A stretch of DNA of 62,340 bases from Vibrio xiamenensis (GTDB lineage: Bacteria > Pseudomonadota > Gammaproteobacteria > Enterobacterales > Vibrionaceae), in assembly GCF_900100015.1 (NCBI RefSeq), contig NZ_FNDD01000034.1:1-62340 (forward strand), in the 5' to 3' direction. Shown piece after piece: positions 9,586-19,031 of this stretch. Made by a program: the position numbers and the translations under genes. The notes beneath the pieces were generated by a model. The model saw only the letters and a list, made by a program, of their open reading frames with translations, made no database searches and had not been told where the DNA came from. Within the stretch, counting starts at the first letter, position 1. The number at the start of each line of letters is the position of its first letter.

Positions 9586-10416
9586 ATGCATTTCCATTTT
9601 TCAAAAATGCATGGTTTGGGTAATGATTTTATGGTCGTTGACTGCATTACTCAGAACATTTTTTTCTCACCGGATTTGATCCGCCGTTTGGCGGATCGTC
9701 ATACCGGAGTGGGCTTTGATCAGCTGTTGATTGTTGAAGCGCCTTACGATCCTGAAACCGACTTCCATTACCGCATTTTTAATGCCGATGGCAGTGAAGT
9801 GGAGCAGTGCGGTAATGGCGCTCGTTGTTTTGCCCGGTTTGTGAGAATGAAGGGCTTAACCAACAAATACACTATTGCGGTCAGTACCAAGAAAGGCAAA
9901 ATGATCCTCAATATCGAAGAGGATGACCAGATTACCGTCAACATGGGTAAACCTGAGTTTGAGCCAAGTAAGATTCCATTTCGCGCCAAACAAGCTGAGA
10001 AAACCTACATCATGCGTGTAGAAGACAAAACGCTGTTTTGCGGTGCGGTCAGCATGGGTAATCCGCATGTCGTGACTGTGGTTGATGATGTGACCACTGC
10101 CGAGGTCGAAACCCTGGGGCCACTTCTTGAATCACATGAGCGCTTTCCTGAGCGCGTCAACGCGGGCTTTATGCAAGTGGTGAATCGAGGCGAAATTAAG
10201 CTGCGCGTTTATGAACGCGGCGCAGGAGAAACTCAAGCCTGTGGCAGCGGCGCTTGTGCGGCTGTGGCCATTGGTATCTCGCAAGGCTTGCTCGATGAAA
10301 AAGTAGAGGTTCATCTGCCGGGAGGAAGTCTGGTGATTGAATGGAAAGGACCAGGCAAACCACTGATGATGACCGGACCTGCAACCCATGTCTTTGATGG
10401 TCAATTGAACTGCTAA
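9586..10416 (+). CDS. dapF: diaminopimelate epimerase
   Basis: It interconverts LL- and meso-diaminopimelate for lysine and peptidoglycan. From ATG 9586 the product is 276 aa, the normal length, starting MHFHFSKMHGLGNDFMVVD. The two catalytic cysteines lie in GNGARCFARF and ETQACGSGACAAV. An upstream in-frame extension into lysA is not needed. It is followed by the DUF484 gene and xerC. Confidence 0.97.
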   Translation: MHFHFSKMHGLGNDFMVVDCITQNIFFSPDLIRRLADRHTGVGFDQLLIVEAPYDPETDFHYRIFNADGSEVEQCGNGARCFARFVRMKGLTNKYTIAVSTKKGKMILNIEEDDQITVNMGKPEFEPSKIPFRAKQAEKTYIMRVEDKTLFCGAVSMGNPHVVTVVDDVTTAEVETLGPLLESHERFPERVNAGFMQVVNRGEIKLRVYERGAGETQACGSGACAAVAIGISQGLLDEKVEVHLPGGSLVIEWKGPGKPLMMTGPATHVFDGQLNC

Positions 10417-10445
10417 TTATAAAATAACCACAATAGGAATATGTA

Positions 10446-11147
10446 GTGTCGCAGATTGAAGCAGACGCGCTAACCGCGGAAATCGTTGCCCAATATTTAG
10501 CGGAACACCCGGATTTTTTTCTCAATCGTCGCGAGTTAGTTGATCGCTTGTCGTTGCCACATCAAGAGCAAGGGGCGGTGCCACTTGCTTTGGTACAGAT
10601 GAATCGTCAACGTCGCCGGATCGAAGAGCTTGAAGAAGACATCACAGGGTTGATGTCTTTAGCTGCCAATAACGATAAAACTTTTCACGAGTTTATGTCA
10701 TTGCAAGAGCAAGTCCTAAAGTGTGAGGCTCTGGTTCCCGCATTTGCGGCGATCAAAGCGATGGCGAAAGACTTAAATCTTAGCGCTTACGTGCGTTTGC
10801 TGGATACGCCAGATGATAACTATCTTCTTAGCCAAGAAGCGTATCAGCGTTTTTCGACCAATCACCTTAACGGCAAAAGCGCTTATTTAGGTCGCTTGCG
10901 TAAAGCCGATCGTCATGCGCTTTTCGGTGAGACAAGTTCAGCGCCGGAAATGGGCTCCTACGTTGTGCTACCCCTATACAAAGGCAAAACCTTGGGGCTG
11001 CTGGCGTTTTCTAGTGATGATGGCGGTCATTTCCAGCCGCACATGGATACGCTGTTTTTGCGTCACTTAGCACTAGTGCTGTCGCACCTGATTGTTACAC
11101 TGCCTTGGCAAGATGCCGATGAACGACTCTCTTCCCGCTCTCTCTAG
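10446..11147 (+). CDS. DUF484 family protein
   Basis: The 233-aa product starts with GTG, preceded by AGGAA. It has an N-terminal helical segment typical of DUF484 (VAQYLAEHPDFFLNRRELVDRLSLPH), then a GAF-like alpha/beta region (about 90-220). DUF484 proteins consistently lie between dapF and xerC in gammaproteobacteria, but their molecular role is not established. Its 3' end overlaps the start of xerC by 29 bp in another frame, suggesting coupled expression. Confidence 0.93.
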   Translation: MSQIEADALTAEIVAQYLAEHPDFFLNRRELVDRLSLPHQEQGAVPLALVQMNRQRRRIEELEEDITGLMSLAANNDKTFHEFMSLQEQVLKCEALVPAFAAIKAMAKDLNLSAYVRLLDTPDDNYLLSQEAYQRFSTNHLNGKSAYLGRLRKADRHALFGETSSAPEMGSYVVLPLYKGKTLGLLAFSSDDGGHFQPHMDTLFLRHLALVLSHLIVTLPWQDADERLSSRSL

Positions 11148-12048
11148 CAGCTTACGTCGCCCTTTAGAACGTTTCTATGAATACCTTAGAGCGGAAAAAG
11201 GGCTGAGCTTGCATACCCAGCGTAACTACAAGCAGCAACTTGAAACCATGGCGCTGCAGTTGATGACGTTGGGGCTGAAAGAGTGGTCGCAAGTGGATGC
11301 TTCTTGGGTTCGTCAACTGGCCAGTAAAGGCATGCGCGAAGGTATGAAACCGAGCAGCATTGCCACTCGTCTTTCATCGCTGCGCAGCTTTTTTGATTTT
11401 TTGATTCTGCGCGGAGAGATGACGGCCAACCCAGCCAAAGGGGTTTCTGCACCGCGTAAAAAACGCCCACTGCCGAAAAATCTGGATGTGGATGAAGTTG
11501 GGCAACTACTTGAAGTCACCGATGACGATCCGCTTTCGATTCGTGACCGCGCGATGATGGAACTGCTTTATGGCGCAGGGTTACGTCTGGCTGAAATGGT
11601 CAGTATCAACGTGCGCGACATCAGTTTATCTGCTGGTGAGATTCGCGTTGTAGGTAAGGGTGATAAAGAGCGCAAAGTACCGTTTGCCGGACAAGCCAAG
11701 CAATGGGTGACCAATTGGTTGAAAGTGCGCGGTGAACTTGCCAATGCCGACGAAAAAGCGCTGTTTGTCTCTAAGCTTGGTGTGCGCATTTCCCATCGTA
11801 ATGTACAAAAACGTATGGCCGAGTGGGGGCAAAAGCAATCGGTCGCTAGCCATATTAGCCCGCACAAATTGCGCCACTCATTTGCAACCCACATGCTGGA
11901 GTCGAGCAACAACCTGCGTGCGGTGCAAGAGTTGCTCGGGCACGAAAACATTTCCACCACGCAGATCTATACCCATTTGGACTTCCAACATCTTGCCACT
12001 GCGTATGATCAAGCCCACCCGAGAGCCAAAAAGAAACGGAGCGACTAA
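11119..12048 (+). CDS. xerC: tyrosine recombinase XerC
   Basis: XerC resolves chromosome dimers at dif with XerD. The 309-aa product has the SAM-like N-terminal domain (LERFYEYLRAEKGLSLHTQRNY) and the catalytic set: Arg in GAGLRLAEM, Lys in GKGDKERKVPF, HKLRHSF, GHENIS and the Tyr nucleophile in QIYTHLDF. The ATG at 11119 is preferred over 11092 because it matches the family's N-terminus. Its stop overlaps the yigB start (TAATG). Confidence 0.96.
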   Translation: MNDSLPALSSSLRRPLERFYEYLRAEKGLSLHTQRNYKQQLETMALQLMTLGLKEWSQVDASWVRQLASKGMREGMKPSSIATRLSSLRSFFDFLILRGEMTANPAKGVSAPRKKRPLPKNLDVDEVGQLLEVTDDDPLSIRDRAMMELLYGAGLRLAEMVSINVRDISLSAGEIRVVGKGDKERKVPFAGQAKQWVTNWLKVRGELANADEKALFVSKLGVRISHRNVQKRMAEWGQKQSVASHISPHKLRHSFATHMLESSNNLRAVQELLGHENISTTQIYTHLDFQHLATAYDQAHPRAKKKRSD

Positions 12049-12764
12049 TGCAGTTTTACCGCCAGCTAAATACGATTCAGGCTATGACGTTTGATCTTGA
12101 CGATACTTTGTATGACAACCGTCCGGTGATTCGCCGACTTGAACGTGATATTGCGGCGTGGCTGCATAGTGAACATTCGGCCACCGCAACGCGATCAGCC
12201 AGCTGGTGGCAGCAGCTTAAAGTTGAGCTTGTGACTCAACGTCCAGAACTTAAACACGACGTGACCAAATGGCGTTTTGAACAAATTCGCCAAGGTTTAA
12301 TCCAGTTAGGTTATCGAGAGCAAAAGGCTAATGATGTCGCCGAGCAAGCTATTGAGAGAGTGCTGCAGATGCGCAGTGACTTTAGCGTTCCAGAGCAAAC
12401 TCATGTGGTGATGGCGAAGCTTGCCAAGCAGTTACCGCTGGTAGGCATTACTAATGGTAATGTCGATCCAGATAGAATTGGCTTAAGTGAGTATTTTCAA
12501 GTGGTGCTAAAAGCTGGCCCAGATGGCCGCTCCAAACCAGAAGCCGATTTATTTGTCAAAGCGCAGCAGCATTTAGGTATTGCTTCGCAGCACATCTTGC
12601 ATGTTGGCGATCATTTGCGCACCGATGTTCTCGGCGCGAAAAACAATGGTTTGATGGCGTGTTGGTTTAACGATCAAGACCTGACGCTACATAGTGCCCA
12701 TAAAGCGCGAGTGTTGCCCGATGTCGAAATCGCACGCTTGGATGAGTTGCTGGCATTGGTTTAA
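12048..12764 (+). CDS. yigB: HAD-IA hydrolase YigB (5-amino-6-(5-phosphoribitylamino)uracil phosphatase type)
   Basis: This 238-aa haloacid-dehalogenase phosphatase shows motif I TFDLDDTLYDN, motif II in GITNGN, the Lys in SKPEADLF and motif III GDHLRTDVLGA. E. coli YigB dephosphorylates a riboflavin-pathway intermediate; the same position directly after xerC supports orthology. It overlaps xerC by one base and is convergent with the following minus-strand gene. Confidence 0.92.
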   Translation: MQFYRQLNTIQAMTFDLDDTLYDNRPVIRRLERDIAAWLHSEHSATATRSASWWQQLKVELVTQRPELKHDVTKWRFEQIRQGLIQLGYREQKANDVAEQAIERVLQMRSDFSVPEQTHVVMAKLAKQLPLVGITNGNVDPDRIGLSEYFQVVLKAGPDGRSKPEADLFVKAQQHLGIASQHILHVGDHLRTDVLGAKNNGLMACWFNDQDLTLHSAHKARVLPDVEIARLDELLALV

Positions 12765-12786
12765 GGTGATTATCGATTTGACACGA

Positions 12787-13380
12787 TTATTGACTGAATT
12801 GGTGGCCGCTTTTGTCAGCCTGAAACACGGCTAAATAGTGGCGTAAAAACTCCCTAAGCTGTGTTCCTGAGTCGGCGTAGCCTAACTCGTCGAGCAATCC
12901 TGCCCCTACTTCTAGAGTGCACAAATGCCCAGGTTGCTGATTGCGCCTTAGAGTGTAGTCTGATTCTTGTGTGACATTCAAATGCACTTGCGGCAACGCT
13001 TTTAGCCACGCGCTTTTACGCTGCATCTTCTGCGCTTCCTGCCAAGTACCATCCAAAATGATCAACAGCGGCGTTTTATTGTCTCGTTCAGCGCTTAGCT
13101 GTGCCTGATGCACGCTCATACTCTGCTCGCTGGGAAACAGCACAAATGGTTTGAGATCGGGGCGATGCATTTTTTCGGCTAACGCTGCGTCGATATCTAA
13201 ACGCTGCCAGGTATGTTGTGAACAATTAGCCAGGCTTTGCGAGAGCCAGCGTCCGGTGTTGGTTTCGCGCTGCCACTCTTTTTCATGCAGCAGCAGCGCC
13301 AGTTGGAGCGGAAGGTGGCTTAAATCGGGCAACTGCTGGCACACGCAGTTGTGGTTAAGTTGGCAAATCGAGCAAGCCAC
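12787..13380 (-). CDS. DTW-domain tRNA-uridine aminocarboxypropyltransferase (TapT-like)
   Basis: The 197-aa product carries N-terminal metal-binding-type cysteines (CSICQLNHNCVC) and the DTW-domain signature DGTWQEAQKM followed by Arg-Arg and CTLE. Members of this family (E. coli TapT) transfer the aminocarboxypropyl group of SAM to uridine in the tRNA variable loop (acp3U47). Two DTW paralogues occur in some bacteria, so the exact tRNA position is inferred. Confidence 0.85.
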   Translation of the reverse strand: MACSICQLNHNCVCQQLPDLSHLPLQLALLLHEKEWQRETNTGRWLSQSLANCSQHTWQRLDIDAALAEKMHRPDLKPFVLFPSEQSMSVHQAQLSAERDNKTPLLIILDGTWQEAQKMQRKSAWLKALPQVHLNVTQESDYTLRRNQQPGHLCTLEVGAGLLDELGYADSGTQLREFLRHYLAVFQADKSGHQFSQ

Positions 13381-13389
13381 GACTAATCC

Positions 13390-14406
13390 TTATTGCTGCG
13401 CTTTAAACAGCGTTAAACCGCCGTCGGTTATCTCATACACCACGGTTCCGACTTTTTCTTTATCCGCGATGAGCTTATCAGCGTCGAGGGTAAAGATGCG
13501 TTCAGAGAGTAGATATTGGCGCTGGTGGTGCGTCATCACGACTTGAACTTGACGGTCATTGAGTTGTTGCCAGTAGCCTTTTTCAACCGTATCGGCGTCA
13601 CCATTCTGGTAACCATAAGTGGTGGTCGCCGAATGATCGGAATTGAGCGTCAGAGTTACCGTAAAGTGAGTACTGTCGGTCGCCTGTGCCTGATAGGTGG
13701 AACTCCAAGCGCGAGTTGCGTCAAAGTTCGAGGTTGCCGCGCAGCCATGCAAGGTTTTACCGTTATGTTTGAATTCGGCGCTCCAACCGTAGAGATTGTC
13801 GCTCATACCATCGGAGCAGCTTTGTTTATCTAACTGCAAAAAGCCGTCATCAAGCTTATAAAAGCGTTGATCTTGACTGATGCGAGTGGATTCTCTGGTT
13901 ATCAATTGTGGCTTTTGATTGGCTTGGGTCAGAGTGACTCGCTGTTTGGCAAATTTGAGTGACCAGAACGGCTCTTGGCCAACAACACGAGTTGATTTCG
14001 CTGGTTGGCTGCACAGTTCAGGATTATCGGCGCTGACAAAGTTGAAATGATCCACCACAAAACGCGCGGTAAAATCGGCATCCAGCCCGGTGTGGCTTGG
14101 TGTTGCTAAGTGACCGACTAATTCGGTGTAGAGCGGTTCATAGGGCGCGGTGATAAGCGGTTTTAGCTGGCGCAGCTTATCGTCTGAAACATCGAGCCAA
14201 TACTGATGCTGGCTGTCACAGGGCATAAATGATTGCGACTCTCGACCTAACACCACTTGGCCACGCATCACAAAAGTGGGCGCTTGCACGGCACTGTCAT
14301 CAAGCGAGACTAAAGATTGATTTGCTGGTGGGTTGGTCGGTGTGGTGCTGCATGCCACCAGGAGAAAACTGACCAGTAATGTGGCTGGGTTTCTTAGTGC
14401 CTTCAT
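13390..14406 (-). CDS. COG3650-type lipoprotein
   Basis: The start at 14406, with GGAAAGA upstream, gives a 338-aa lipoprotein whose lipobox is LVAC (Cys about 19). The first domain has FVMRGQVVLGRESQSFMPCD, resembling COG3650/NlpE-like beta-barrel folds. A second domain starts with GQEPFWSLKF, the GxEPFW motif of COG3650 proteins, followed by a further beta-rich domain. It is probably a periplasmic envelope protein; no specific function is known. It lies 9 bp upstream of the DTW gene and may be co-transcribed with it. Confidence 0.8.
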   Translation of the reverse strand: MKALRNPATLLVSFLLVACSTTPTNPPANQSLVSLDDSAVQAPTFVMRGQVVLGRESQSFMPCDSQHQYWLDVSDDKLRQLKPLITAPYEPLYTELVGHLATPSHTGLDADFTARFVVDHFNFVSADNPELCSQPAKSTRVVGQEPFWSLKFAKQRVTLTQANQKPQLITRESTRISQDQRFYKLDDGFLQLDKQSCSDGMSDNLYGWSAEFKHNGKTLHGCAATSNFDATRAWSSTYQAQATDSTHFTVTLTLNSDHSATTTYGYQNGDADTVEKGYWQQLNDRQVQVVMTHHQRQYLLSERIFTLDADKLIADKEKVGTVVYEITDGGLTLFKAQQ

Positions 14407-14444
14407 GTTATATCTTTCCACTCCAGAATTAGATGGCGAGTATT

Positions 14445-14903
14445 ATGGCATATTGGTTATTTAAAACCGAACCCGATGAGTTTTCTATTCATACACTGCG
14501 CGTGCGTGGTACGGCGTGCTGGGAAGGCGTACGTAACTATCAAGCGCGCAATATGTTGCGAGATGAGGTGAAAATAGGCGATCTCGTGCTTATCTACCAC
14601 TCATCATGCAAACATGTTGGAGTGGCAGGCATTGCGCGTGTGGTCAAAGAAGCGTATCCCGATCATTTTGCATTTGATATCGAAAGTGATTACTACGATG
14701 CCAAGTCGACGCCAGAAAATCCACGTTGGGTGATGGTGGATATCGAATACGTATCGACCATGAGTCGCATCATTACCTTGGGTGAAATGAAAGCCATGCC
14801 CGAACTCGAGTCAATGCCACTGGTGCGGCGAGGTAATCGGTTATCCATCATGCCAGTCAGCGAGCAAGAGTGGCAGGCGATTGTGAATAAAGACAACCAA
14901 TAA
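14445..14903 (+). CDS. EVE domain protein
   Basis: The 152-aa protein starts MAYWLFKTEPDEFSI and contains CWEGVRNYQARNML, which is the EVE domain (PUA/YTH-like fold that reads modified bases in RNA or DNA). GGCGAG precedes ATG 14445, favouring it over an ATG 12 bases upstream. It stands alone between divergent and convergent neighbours. In bacteria EVE proteins occur both as housekeeping and defence-linked forms; the core context points to housekeeping. Confidence 0.93.
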   Translation: MAYWLFKTEPDEFSIHTLRVRGTACWEGVRNYQARNMLRDEVKIGDLVLIYHSSCKHVGVAGIARVVKEAYPDHFAFDIESDYYDAKSTPENPRWVMVDIEYVSTMSRIITLGEMKAMPELESMPLVRRGNRLSIMPVSEQEWQAIVNKDNQ

Positions 14904-14947
14904 GCAAAAGGCAGCCTAAGCTGCCTTTGGTGATCTTTGACGGTTAA

Positions 14948-15778
14948 TTACAGAAGGTGGTCAACCAAATAGTGCGCGACGGCGTCGTCAGCGTGACTGC
15001 CAATCACTTCATTCTCTGGCAAGGCTTGAATCAAGCGATCATGCGCGGTGCCCATAATCAGTCCTTTACCTGCCATTTCTAGCATCTCTTTGTCATTCAT
15101 ACCATCGCCAAACGCAATGCAGTTCTCAAGCTCTAAACCAAGCGATTTCGCCACCGCGTTGAGCGCTTCGCCTTTTGATACATCGGCTGCCATCACTTCC
15201 AAACACCATGGTGTTGAGAATGACACATTAAGCTGATCGCCAAATTGTTGGTTAAGTTGCTGCTCAAAACGCGCCAAACACTCGTGATCTTTGTCAGGAT
15301 GAGTGAAAAACACTTTGGCAATGCCCGCAACGGGTGCCGCGTTTGGCTCAAACAGTTTGTAGCTAAAACCAGATTCATTATGAAATGCACGCAGTACCTG
15401 ATCTTCACGGTTAATCAACCAGTTTTCGTTGCGGTACATGTGAATGAAAATATCTGGGTTTTGCTGATGAATGACATCAATTACCGGCTGAACTAACTGC
15501 TCTGGAACGTTTTTGCTGTACATCAAATTGTCGTTTTGGTCGTGTACGCGCGCGCCGTTAGAAGTGATCATATAAGCGGGAATACCGGCGAGTTCGCGAA
15601 TGCCTGCGACATCGACATGGTGGCGTCCAGTCGCAAAAATAAAGGTATAGCCTTGCTGATGAAGCTGCTTAAGAGTCTGTTTGGTGAAGTCACTTAGCTG
15701 GTGGTTAGGGGCGAGTAGGGTGCCATCAAGGTCAGAGGCCACAATACGGAAAGGGCCCTGGTTGCGTACTTCTGTCAT
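14948..15778 (-). CDS. yigL: Cof-type HAD phosphatase YigL
   Basis: From ATG 15778 (AGAGGA upstream) the product is 276 aa. It has HAD motif I VASDLDGTLLAPNHQ, motif II FATGR, the K of DVSKGEAL and motif III FGDGMNDKEML, with the large C2B cap of Cof-type enzymes. E. coli YigL acts on pyridoxal phosphate and sugar phosphates and lies beside pldB as here, which supports the name. It is 134 bp downstream of pldB on the same strand. Confidence 0.93.
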   Translation of the reverse strand: MTEVRNQGPFRIVASDLDGTLLAPNHQLSDFTKQTLKQLHQQGYTFIFATGRHHVDVAGIRELAGIPAYMITSNGARVHDQNDNLMYSKNVPEQLVQPVIDVIHQQNPDIFIHMYRNENWLINREDQVLRAFHNESGFSYKLFEPNAAPVAGIAKVFFTHPDKDHECLARFEQQLNQQFGDQLNVSFSTPWCLEVMAADVSKGEALNAVAKSLGLELENCIAFGDGMNDKEMLEMAGKGLIMGTAHDRLIQALPENEVIGSHADDAVAHYLVDHLL

Positions 15779-15912
15779 ATCATCCTCTGTGTGAGTGAGC
15801 GTCTTAGCCCAAAAAAACAAAATCTGGGTTGGCGCTCAGTTTACTGCAATTGAATGAGGAAAAAGAGGGTAAAAAAGGCCAATCGTGATTTCCTATTTTC
15901 CCAACTGAGATC

Positions 15913-16908
15913 TTACTGCGAATGTTGGTTAAAAAAGCTCAGCAGGGTATCCAGCGCTTGATTGCGGTATTGGTCTTGTTCAAACAACAATTCATGGCGT
16001 GCACCATGAATGATGGTAAAACCACATTTATGATTGGTACGCGCGAGCTTCTTAATAAATTTGATTTGTGCGGCGTTAGACACAATCGCTTCCTCGCCTG
16101 CTTGCATCAGTAGCAGCGGGATTTTGATCTGTCGAGTCAGTTGAATGGACTGCTTGGCCGCCATCAGTGATTGCCACACCCAGCGCGTACTTGGACCGCC
16201 AAGTTTTAGCTCGGGTTTGTTCTCATATAGCTGGCGAAACCATTGATAACGAGGCAGGCACTGACTGAGCGGATTAGCCTCGAATGGCTTGGGGTAATAC
16301 GCTTGATGTCCAGGTGCATAGACGGGTTTAGGATTAAATGCGGTCAACAGTTGGCTTATCAAAGCTGCCACAGGTCTGAGGTACCAAGGCAAGTGAATAC
16401 CAAACATCGGCGCACTTAATGCCATGGCAGTAAACGGGTGCTGCGGGTGGGTTTCGATATAACGCGTCGCAATGGTGCCGCCCATCGAATGCGCCACGAG
16501 GTGGCGAGTGGGGTATTTATCCAGATCAAACAGCTCAACCATGTGCTCCATATCGAGCACATAATCGTTAAATTCATTGATGTGACCGATTTGCGGATCG
16601 TCGGTTAAGCGTCCGGAAAGCCCTTGGCCGCGATGGTCATAAGAGTAGATGTCGTAACCTTGCTGAAACAGATCGTGAAACAGCTCTTGGTATTTCCAAG
16701 CACTTTCAATTCGACCGTTCACAATCACCAATGCTTTGGTGTGCTGTGGATGAGTAAATTTGACCCAATAGAGTTTAGTACTATCGAATGACTTGGCGAT
16801 CCCTTCACTGCGTTGCTGCCAAAACTGCGCAATGTGCGTGGAGCTGGCGTCAGCAAATTGTGCCTCTTGAGTATAGGCAGGCAAAGATGGTGATTGGTGT
16901 TCAGACAT
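15913..16908 (-). CDS. pldB: lysophospholipase L2
   Basis: This 331-aa alpha/beta hydrolase has the nucleophile elbow AHSMGG, DHRGQGLSGR and a C-terminal histidine in HGARHELLFE. It matches PldB, an inner-membrane-associated enzyme that hydrolyses lysophosphatidylethanolamine and transacylates phosphatidylglycerol. I chose ATG 16908; an in-frame TTG two codons upstream is possible. It is paired with yigL. Confidence 0.93.
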   Translation of the reverse strand: MSEHQSPSLPAYTQEAQFADASSTHIAQFWQQRSEGIAKSFDSTKLYWVKFTHPQHTKALVIVNGRIESAWKYQELFHDLFQQGYDIYSYDHRGQGLSGRLTDDPQIGHINEFNDYVLDMEHMVELFDLDKYPTRHLVAHSMGGTIATRYIETHPQHPFTAMALSAPMFGIHLPWYLRPVAALISQLLTAFNPKPVYAPGHQAYYPKPFEANPLSQCLPRYQWFRQLYENKPELKLGGPSTRWVWQSLMAAKQSIQLTRQIKIPLLLMQAGEEAIVSNAAQIKFIKKLARTNHKCGFTIIHGARHELLFEQDQYRNQALDTLLSFFNQHSQ

Positions 16909-17317
16909 AGACAAACTAATTGGGTAACAAAAAACATCAGCCTAGAGTATGTGGGTTTGATGGACAAGAGTCGAGCAAAAATCCACACCATATAGCAGGG
17001 CGTGATCGACCAGCCGTTTTGTTTGTCACTGGCGATAATCGTAGGAACTTTTGTTATGCGATATGGTCACAACCAAGTTGAAAATTAACTCTTTAGTTTA
17101 TCCGCTTGGTTGGCAGCAGCATGCTGGTATCAACCTTTGAACACGATTGCAGCGCTTATGGTTTAATCCTGTTTATTAGCTGCCGCCTTATTACTCTATA
17201 TAAATACACAGTTGTGATCTTTCTCCACCGCTTTTCCATCAAGTGACGGTTTTATATACACTTTATGGGTATTGAGCGGTGTAACAATGTCGCACAACAA
17301 ACGAGGTTTGTGTAGGT
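16909..17317. other. intergenic region between divergent pldB and the EAL-HDOD gene
   Basis: These 409 bases must hold both promoters. An A/T-rich segment with TATATACAC near 17250-17260 could be a -10 region for the plus-strand gene. I see no clear operator, RNA gene or conserved ORF. Confidence 0.4.
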
Positions 17318-18538
17318 ATGCACGATACCTATGTGGCGCGGCAGCCTATTTTTAACGCCCGGCGCCAAACGTTAGGTTACGAAATCCTATTTCGAAATGG
17401 TGAGAACAACGCTTACCCTGCCGACATTGACCCAAACCGTGCAACATACCGTTTGATCGTCGAAAATTTTCTCTCTCTTGGAACCAACCCAGCCATGCGC
17501 GGTTCGCGCTGCTTTATTAATTTTCCATACCAAAGTCTACTCAACCGATTACCGCTCAGTTTGCCGCGTAAAGAAATAGTGGTTGAAGTGCTGGAAAGTT
17601 GCCCGCCAAATGATGAGCTGTTTGCGGCGCTGCAAGAATTACATCACCGTGGCTACCACGTGGCGTTGGATGATTTTGTTTATACACCGCAGTGGGAGCG
17701 TTTTCTGCCTTTGGTGCAGATCATCAAGATTGATATTCAGCAAGTGGGGTTAGATGCCGCTTGTGAATTTGTGACTCGCCGACTTAGGCAAGGTTGCAAG
17801 CGCAAATATCTGGCCGAGAAAATCGAAACCGAGCAAGAATATGTTCGCGCCCGCTCGGCAGGTTTTAGCTTCTTTCAGGGTTTTTTCTTTAGCAAGCCAC
17901 TACTGGTGAAGCAACGCTATTTCAGCCCTGAGCAAATGGTGGTGATGGAGCTGTTTCAAGAAGTGTGCAAACCTGTGGTCGATTTCGAAAAAGTAGAAAG
18001 CATCGTTTCTAAAGATGTCGCGGTTTCCTACCAGTTGATTAAGTTCGTTAATGCGATGTCAGATCGGCTTGAAGTGTCGATCTCTTCTTTTCGTCAGGCT
18101 TTGGTCTATTTAGGCCAAGACAAACTCAAGACTTTTGTGTCACTGGCGATTGCGTCGTATATCTCATCGACTAAGCCGCCTGCACTGTTTGATTTATCGC
18201 TGCAGCGCGCCCAGTTTTGCTTACTGATGGCTCGTGATAATCCATTTCGTGAGTTTCACGACCAAGCGTTTCTCATTGGCCTGTTTTCTATTCTTGATGC
18301 TCTGCTTGATCTGTCGTTGGAGCAGTTGGTCGGTCAATTGCCACTCACCGAAACAATTAAATCGGCGTTATTGGCGCGAGAAGGGCCGCTTGGTACTTTA
18401 TTATCGATCGAAGAGTGTTTTGAACGCGGTGATTGGCAAGGCGTGAGCCGCGGTTGTCAATCACTCAAATTACCCACCCACATTGTGTTGAAAAAACTCA
18501 CCGAAGCACAACATTGGAGCCACAACTTTCGCCGTTAG
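17318..18538 (+). CDS. EAL-HDOD signalling protein with degenerate EAL domain
   Basis: In this 406-aa protein, residues about 4-190 form an EAL domain and about 200-400 an HDOD domain (VSYQLIKFVNAM, ISSFRQALVYLGQDKLKTFVSL). The EAL domain is degenerate: it keeps ExL as EIL and DDF, but lacks the DDFGTG loop and has AEKIE for AEGVE, so c-di-GMP hydrolysis is unlikely. Proteins of this type (YuxH/CdgJ-like) act as non-catalytic regulators of motility in Vibrio. It sits just upstream of the arsenic operon without an obvious functional link. Confidence 0.9.
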   Translation: MHDTYVARQPIFNARRQTLGYEILFRNGENNAYPADIDPNRATYRLIVENFLSLGTNPAMRGSRCFINFPYQSLLNRLPLSLPRKEIVVEVLESCPPNDELFAALQELHHRGYHVALDDFVYTPQWERFLPLVQIIKIDIQQVGLDAACEFVTRRLRQGCKRKYLAEKIETEQEYVRARSAGFSFFQGFFFSKPLLVKQRYFSPEQMVVMELFQEVCKPVVDFEKVESIVSKDVAVSYQLIKFVNAMSDRLEVSISSFRQALVYLGQDKLKTFVSLAIASYISSTKPPALFDLSLQRAQFCLLMARDNPFREFHDQAFLIGLFSILDALLDLSLEQLVGQLPLTETIKSALLAREGPLGTLLSIEECFERGDWQGVSRGCQSLKLPTHIVLKKLTEAQHWSHNFRR

Positions 18539-18627
18539 ATGGCGCTCCATTCCTTTCCATCCCTGTTATTAAACTTTTGTGACATTTCGTGTTTGCCGAT
18601 TGCCATGCGGTTTTACTTCGCTATGAT

Positions 18628-18651
18628 ATACGCATATCCATATATGAGTAT
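18628..18651. promoter_or_regulatory. ArsR-type operator upstream of arsR
   Basis: The inverted repeat ATACGCATAT-N4-ATATGAGTAT (9 of 10 positions symmetric) ends 6 bp before the arsR start codon. Its length and spacing suit a winged-helix ArsR dimer that would autoregulate the operon. Confidence 0.7.
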
Positions 18652-18657
18652 GTTTTT

Positions 18658-18999
18658 ATGTTGCCCCATCAGTTCTTCAAATTACTTTCAGACGAAACGC
18701 GCGTTCGCTGCTTGCTGTTGATTGTCAAAGAGCAATGCTTGTCGGTTGGAGAGCTGACCCATGCCCTTGAGCAAAGTCAGCCGAAGATATCGCGCCACTT
18801 GGCTCAGTTACGCGCAAGTGGTGTGCTGGTCGATGTTCGTCAAGGTCAGTGGGTATTTTATCGTCTCGCTGAATCTCTGCCGGGATGGATGCAATTACTG
18901 ATCGACAACTTGGTAGCGTCAAACTGCTTAACTAAAGAATATCAACAAGATAGTGAAAGGCTGCATGCGATGGCCGAGCGTCCCGTGTGCTGCCAATGA
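18658..18999 (+). CDS. arsR: ArsR/SmtB-family metalloregulator
   Basis: This is a 113-aa winged-helix repressor (FKLLSDETRVRCLLLIVKEQCLSVGELTHALEQSQPKISRHLAQLRASGVL). The start MLPHQFF at 18658 matches the family better than an upstream in-frame ATG. C-terminal VCCQ and an internal Cys in KEQCLSV could be ligands for As(III), the usual inducer. It heads a four-gene operon ending in arsJ and has a palindromic operator directly upstream. Confidence 0.92.
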   Translation: MLPHQFFKLLSDETRVRCLLLIVKEQCLSVGELTHALEQSQPKISRHLAQLRASGVLVDVRQGQWVFYRLAESLPGWMQLLIDNLVASNCLTKEYQQDSERLHAMAERPVCCQ

Positions 19000-19031
19000 T
19001 TTCTGCCACTTTTACATATTGAGGGAAACTT

